Positions 60,527 to 64,000 of a stretch of DNA of 64,000 nucleotides are shown in pieces. Numbering within the stretch: the stretch's first letter is position 1; every line of letters starts with the position of its first letter. The DNA lies in the NCBI RefSeq assembly GCF_900636385.1, contig NZ_LR134269.1:930001-994000 (forward strand). The letters are read 5' to 3'. A program made the position numbers and the translations under genes. The DNA is from Staphylococcus warneri. GTDB taxonomy: Bacteria; Bacillota; Bacilli; Staphylococcales; Staphylococcaceae. The notes beneath the pieces were generated by a model that worked only from the letters and a program-made list of their open reading frames with translations, searched no databases and was not told where the DNA came from.

Positions 60527-61570
60527 TTGAGTAAATTTATGAATTATGCTATTCAACTTGCACAAATGGTTGATGGACAAACAGGTGTTAATCCTCCTGT
60601 AGGTTCGGTTGTCGTCAAAGACGGTAGAATAGTTGGTATTGGTGCTCACTTACGAAAAGGTGATAAACATGCTGAAGTTCAAGCTTTAGACATGGCACAA
60701 TCAGAAGCAAAAGGTGCGACAATATATGTATCATTAGAACCATGTACACATCATGGTTCAACGCCACCATGTGTAGATAAAATCATCGAAGCAGGTATTC
60801 AAAAAGTCATTTATGCTGTTAAAGATACTACACTCATTTCAAAAGGTGATGACATATTGAAGAATGCAGGCATTGAAGTTGAATTTCAATATAATGCCGT
60901 TGCAGCCCAACTTTATCAAGATTTCTTCACTGCTAAAAGGAATGGCATTCCCGAATTAACTGTGAAAGTTTCTGCTAGTTTAGATGGTAAACAAGCTACC
61001 GATGATGGCGAGAGTAAGTGGATTACTAATAAGGATGTAAAAAAAGATGTTTATCAATTACGTCATAGTCACGATGCAGTATTAACCGGACGTAAAACGA
61101 TAGAAGCTGACGATCCTTTGTACACGACAAGGATAGCTGACGGTAAACATCCAATTCGTGTCATACTTAGTAAAAGTGGCAAATTAGATTTTGGTCAACA
61201 ACTATTTCACGACAACGCTTCTCCCATTTGGATCTATACAGAAAATAAAAATTTAACAGTAGACAATAGTAATGTAACTATTATATATATGGAACAATGT
61301 GAGATTAAATCTATTTTAAAAGATTTATATCATAAAGGTATCGGGAAACTGTTAGTCGAAGCAGGTCCCGAAATTACTTCAGAATTTCTCCAATCAGATC
61401 ATTTAGATCACCTTGTACTTTATTTTGCCCCGAAAATAATAGGTGGTTCTGGTAAGAATCAATTTTTCCAAACTGACCAAATTATATCATTACCAGATAC
61501 AACTCAATTTGAAATTGTTAATTCCACGTTAATACATCAAAATATTAAATTAGTTTTGAGAAAGAAGTGA
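60527..61570 (+). CDS. ribD: Bifunctional riboflavin deaminase/reductase RibD
   Basis: Deaminates and reduces the GTP-derived pyrimidine in riboflavin synthesis. 347 residues: zinc deaminase motifs HAEVQAL and PCTHHGSTPPC in the first 150, then the reductase domain (KVSASLDGKQATDDGESKWITN, AGPEITSEFL). The start is a TTG at 60527 behind AGAGGTGAT; it corresponds to MSQFMDYAIQ of S. aureus. Followed directly by ribE. Confidence 0.95.
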   Translation: MSKFMNYAIQLAQMVDGQTGVNPPVGSVVVKDGRIVGIGAHLRKGDKHAEVQALDMAQSEAKGATIYVSLEPCTHHGSTPPCVDKIIEAGIQKVIYAVKDTTLISKGDDILKNAGIEVEFQYNAVAAQLYQDFFTAKRNGIPELTVKVSASLDGKQATDDGESKWITNKDVKKDVYQLRHSHDAVLTGRKTIEADDPLYTTRIADGKHPIRVILSKSGKLDFGQQLFHDNASPIWIYTENKNLTVDNSNVTIIYMEQCEIKSILKDLYHKGIGKLLVEAGPEITSEFLQSDHLDHLVLYFAPKIIGGSGKNQFFQTDQIISLPDTTQFEIVNSTLIHQNIKLVLRKK

Positions 61571-61576
61571 TTGCAA

Positions 61577-62209
61577 ATGTTTACAGGCATCATTGAAGAA
61601 ATAGGAACGGTACAAGAAGTTCGTAATCAAAATTCAGTTCGAACATTAGTAATTACTGCCGAAAAAATACTAGAAGACATGCATATTGGTGATTCAATTA
61701 GTGTGAACGGTGCGTGTTTGACTGTCATTGATTTTGATGACCAAACATTTTCTGTTCAAGTGATTAAAGGCACAGAAAATAAAACTTACCTCTCTGATGT
61801 TCAACGCCATACGAAAGTTAATTTAGAAAGAGCGATGAGTGGAAACGGCAGATTTGGTGGTCACTTTGTGTTAGGTCATGTTGATCATTTAGGAACGATT
61901 TCTAAAATTAATGAATCTGCCAATTCAATGATTATCCAAATTAAAGCATCCAAATCCATACTTAATCAAATGGTTAAACAAGGATCGATAACAGTTGATG
62001 GTACAAGTTTAACGATTTTCGATCTTCATTCAGATGCTTTTGATATACATTTGATTCCTGAAACAAGACGTTCCACCATCTTATCTAGTAAAAAAGTGGG
62101 AGATAACGTACATTTAGAATCAGATGTATTATTCAAATATGTTGAAAATATTTTAAATCATAATCAATCGAGTTTAACAGAAGAAAAACTAAAAGCATTT
62201 GGTTTTTAG
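61577..62209 (+). CDS. ribE: Riboflavin synthase alpha chain
   Basis: Dismutates two lumazines to riboflavin and a pyrimidine; a trimer. 210 residues with two repeated lumazine-binding halves: MFTGIIEEIG...GACLTV and GHFVLGHVDHLG...LTIFDL. A TTG at 61571 precedes the ATG at 61577, which matches the conserved MFTG start. The ribosome site (AAGTGA) is weak, so coupling to ribD is likely. Confidence 0.95.
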   Translation: MFTGIIEEIGTVQEVRNQNSVRTLVITAEKILEDMHIGDSISVNGACLTVIDFDDQTFSVQVIKGTENKTYLSDVQRHTKVNLERAMSGNGRFGGHFVLGHVDHLGTISKINESANSMIIQIKASKSILNQMVKQGSITVDGTSLTIFDLHSDAFDIHLIPETRRSTILSSKKVGDNVHLESDVLFKYVENILNHNQSSLTEEKLKAFGF

Positions 62210-62223
62210 GGGAGGCAATAAAC

Positions 62224-63405
62224 ATGAAGTTCGACAGTATTGAATTAGCCTTAAAAGCTTTAAAACAAGGTGAAAGTATTATTGTAGTTGATGATGAAGA
62301 TAGAGAAAATGAAGGCGACTTAATAGCAATAACTGAATGGATGAAAGACGATACGATTAATTTCATGGCTAGAGAAGGTCGTGGGTTAATTTGTACACCT
62401 ATCAGTTCAAGTATTAGTGAACGCCTAGAGCTCCATCCGATGGAATCACATAACTCAGACGTGTATGGGACAAATTTTACTGTAAGTATTGACCATAAGA
62501 ATACAACAACAGGTATCAGTGCGAATGAGAGAACACTAACTGCAAGAGCACTAATCGAAGAGCATGCAAAAGCTTCAGATTTTAACCGTCCAGGTCACTT
62601 ATTTCCTTTAATTGCTAAAGATAATGGTGTGTTAGAAAGAAATGGGCATACAGAGGCGGCAGTAGATCTTGCTAAATTAACAGGTGCTAAACCTGCAGGT
62701 GTAATTTGTGAAATTATGAATAATGATGGGTCTATGGCTAAGGGTGAAGATCTTCAAGCATTTAAAGAGAAACATCAATTAGTTATGATTACGATTGAAA
62801 GTTTAATAGAATATCGTCAAGTTAATGAATCACATGTAAATCTTAATGCGAAAGTAAAAATGCCAACCGATTTTGGTACATTTGATATGTATGGTTTTAC
62901 AACTGATTATAGTGAAGAAGAAATCGTCGTTATAACTAAAGGTGATATTAGATCACATGAAAATGTGCGTATCCATTCTGCATGCCTTACGGGTGATATT
63001 TTCCATAGCCAACGATGTGATTGTGGTGCTCAATTAGAAGCTTCGATGAATTATATAGAACAAAACGGTGGAATGATTATCTATTTACCTCAAGAAGGGC
63101 GTGGCATAGGACTCATGAATAAATTACGTGCCTATGAATTAATTGAAAAAGGTTATGATACTGTTACAGCTAATTTAGCATTAGGATTCGATGAAGATTT
63201 ACGAGATTATAATATAGCTGCACAGATTCTTAAATATTTTGAAATAGAAAAAGTAAATTTATTAAGTAATAATCCGAAGAAATTTGAAGGATTAAAAGAA
63301 TATGGCATTAATATTCAACAACGTATAGAAGTGATTGTACCAGAAACACAATATAATCATGACTATATGACAACTAAAAAAGAAAAAATGGGACATTTAA
63401 TTTAG
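62224..63405 (+). CDS. ribBA: Bifunctional DHBP synthase/GTP cyclohydrolase II
   Basis: Makes both riboflavin precursors. 393 residues: N-terminal 3,4-dihydroxy-2-butanone-4-phosphate synthase (DDEDRENEGDL, RPGHLFPL) and C-terminal GTP cyclohydrolase II with zinc cysteines in HSACLTGDIFHSQRCDCGAQL and the EGRGIGLMNKL active site. GGGGAGG precedes the ATG. Confidence 0.96.
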   Translation: MKFDSIELALKALKQGESIIVVDDEDRENEGDLIAITEWMKDDTINFMAREGRGLICTPISSSISERLELHPMESHNSDVYGTNFTVSIDHKNTTTGISANERTLTARALIEEHAKASDFNRPGHLFPLIAKDNGVLERNGHTEAAVDLAKLTGAKPAGVICEIMNNDGSMAKGEDLQAFKEKHQLVMITIESLIEYRQVNESHVNLNAKVKMPTDFGTFDMYGFTTDYSEEEIVVITKGDIRSHENVRIHSACLTGDIFHSQRCDCGAQLEASMNYIEQNGGMIIYLPQEGRGIGLMNKLRAYELIEKGYDTVTANLALGFDEDLRDYNIAAQILKYFEIEKVNLLSNNPKKFEGLKEYGINIQQRIEVIVPETQYNHDYMTTKKEKMGHLI

Positions 63406-63417
63406 GAGGATCATAAA

Positions 63418-63876
63418 ATGAATTTTGAAGGAAAATTAGTAGGTAAAGATTTAAAAGTTGCTATTGTAGTGAGTAGATTTAATGATTTTATTACAGGACG
63501 TTTGCTAGAGGGTGCTAAGGATACTTTTATTCGTCACGATGTTGACGAAAATAATATTGATGTCGCTTATGTACCTGGTGCTTTTGAAATTCCTATGGTT
63601 GCAAGAAAATTAGCTCAAACAGGTAAATATGATGCAGTAGTCACATTAGGATGTGTCATAAGAGGGGCGACATCGCATTATGATTATGTTTGTAATGAAG
63701 TTGCAAAAGGTGTATCAAAAGCTAATGAGTCAACAGATGTGCCTGTTATATTTGGTATATTAACTACGGAAAGTATTGAACAAGCAGTTGAACGTGCAGG
63801 AACTAAAGCAGGTAATAAAGGTTCTGAAGCGGCTGTAAGTGCAATAGAAATGGCTAATTTATTGAAACAATTTTAA
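63418..63876 (+). CDS. ribH: 6,7-Dimethyl-8-ribityllumazine synthase
   Basis: Condenses the pyrimidine and butanone phosphate to lumazine; forms 60-mers with RibE or pentamers. 152 residues: [28 protein letters not shown] with the catalytic histidine, and [22 protein letters not shown] precedes the ATG, 12 bp after ribBA. Last gene of the operon. Confidence 0.96.
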   Translation: MNFEGKLVGKDLKVAIVVSRFNDFITGRLLEGAKDTFIRHDVDENNIDVAYVPGAFEIPMVARKLAQTGKYDAVVTLGCVIRGATSHYDYVCNEVAKGVSKANESTDVPVIFGILTTESIEQAVERAGTKAGNKGSEAAVSAIEMANLLKQF

Positions 63877-63884
63877 ACAAGAAA

Positions 63885-64000
63885 GGAGAGGGACAGAAAT
63901 AATAAAGAACCACTAATCATTGAATATGAAGTGGTTCTTACGCATTAGCCACAGCTAATGTGTACTTTAAAATAGGAATACATGAGTGAAACTCATGCAT
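63885..64000 (+). repeat. Dispersed hairpin repeat, second copy (cut by window)
   Basis: From GGGACAG at 63890 to the window end this is identical to 47260-47370, including the AAGAACCACT and CATTAGC stem-loops. It sits just after ribH, as the first copy sits just after an operon end. Confidence 0.9.

Overview
The window is chromosomal DNA of a coagulase-negative Staphylococcus, most likely S. warneri or its close relative S. pasteuri. It is AT-rich, and protein after protein matches the S. aureus core genome in sequence and order: gsaB-bcp-perR, queG-trmL, fumC, airSR, yhaONM, prsA, ecsAB, traP, hemEHY, menEC, pckA/metK, sigS, sagB and ribDEBAH. The species call rests mainly on a 22-residue peptide gene at 43005-43073 (minus strand) whose product matches, from memory, warnericin RK of S. 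warneri. No insertion sequence, prophage, CRISPR array or resistance gene was seen.

Layout. 1-3300: heme and peroxide genes (gsaB, truncated by the window edge; bcp; a 2-hydroxyacid dehydrogenase; perR with its own PerR box). 3590-11620: a complete rRNA operon with two promoters (16S, tRNA-Ile, tRNA-Ala, 23S, 5S), followed by 28 tRNA genes that end in four tandem copies of the odd tRNA-Gly(UCC) type used for cell-wall glycine bridges, and a tRNA-Leu. 11700-30700: transport (PTS EIIC-like; GlnPH/GlnQ ABC importer), tRNA modification (queG, trmL), fumC, an RluA-family pseudouridine synthase, the AirSR redox two-component system, an SA1665-like regulator, and the yhaO-yhaN-yhaM nuclease operon. 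30740-31025: a compact Fst/par-type type I toxin-antitoxin module. 31050-36500: prsA, small membrane proteins, hit, ecsAB and traP. 36800-41000: the late heme genes hemE-hemH-hemY and a hydrolase-like protein lacking its nucleophile. 41220-42180: a second tRNA cluster of eight genes with two promoters; its first 259 bp duplicate part of cluster 1. 42200-43320: a gene-poor stretch holding a possible small RNA and the PSM/warnericin peptide; in S. aureus the island nuSa-beta lies in this place. 43325-47254: menaquinone genes menE-menC, yidD, ytkD and an esterase-like gene. 47254-47724: a hairpin-rich dispersed repeat whose first 111 bp recur at the right window edge. 47730-55100: pckA with a CcpA-like site, divergent from metK with an S-box (SAM-I) riboswitch, then an NERD-like protein, an aldo/keto reductase, paired crcB genes and a transaldolase. 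55300-60035: sigS with a ComK-like partner, sagB, small membrane proteins and a flavoprotein. 60148-63876: the riboflavin operon ribD-ribE-ribBA-ribH behind an FMN riboswitch.

How parts work together. PerR, AirSR and the hem genes link redox sensing to heme. The non-proteinogenic tRNA-Gly copies feed pentaglycine bridge synthesis. S-box, FMN riboswitch and CcpA-like sites connect biosynthesis and gluconeogenesis to metabolite levels. The least ordinary parts are the type I toxin module, the PSM/warnericin locus with the neighbouring small-RNA candidate, the four tRNA-Gly copies, the sigS-comK-like pair and the structured dispersed repeat. Matches to named genes are recognised from memory; no database search was run.
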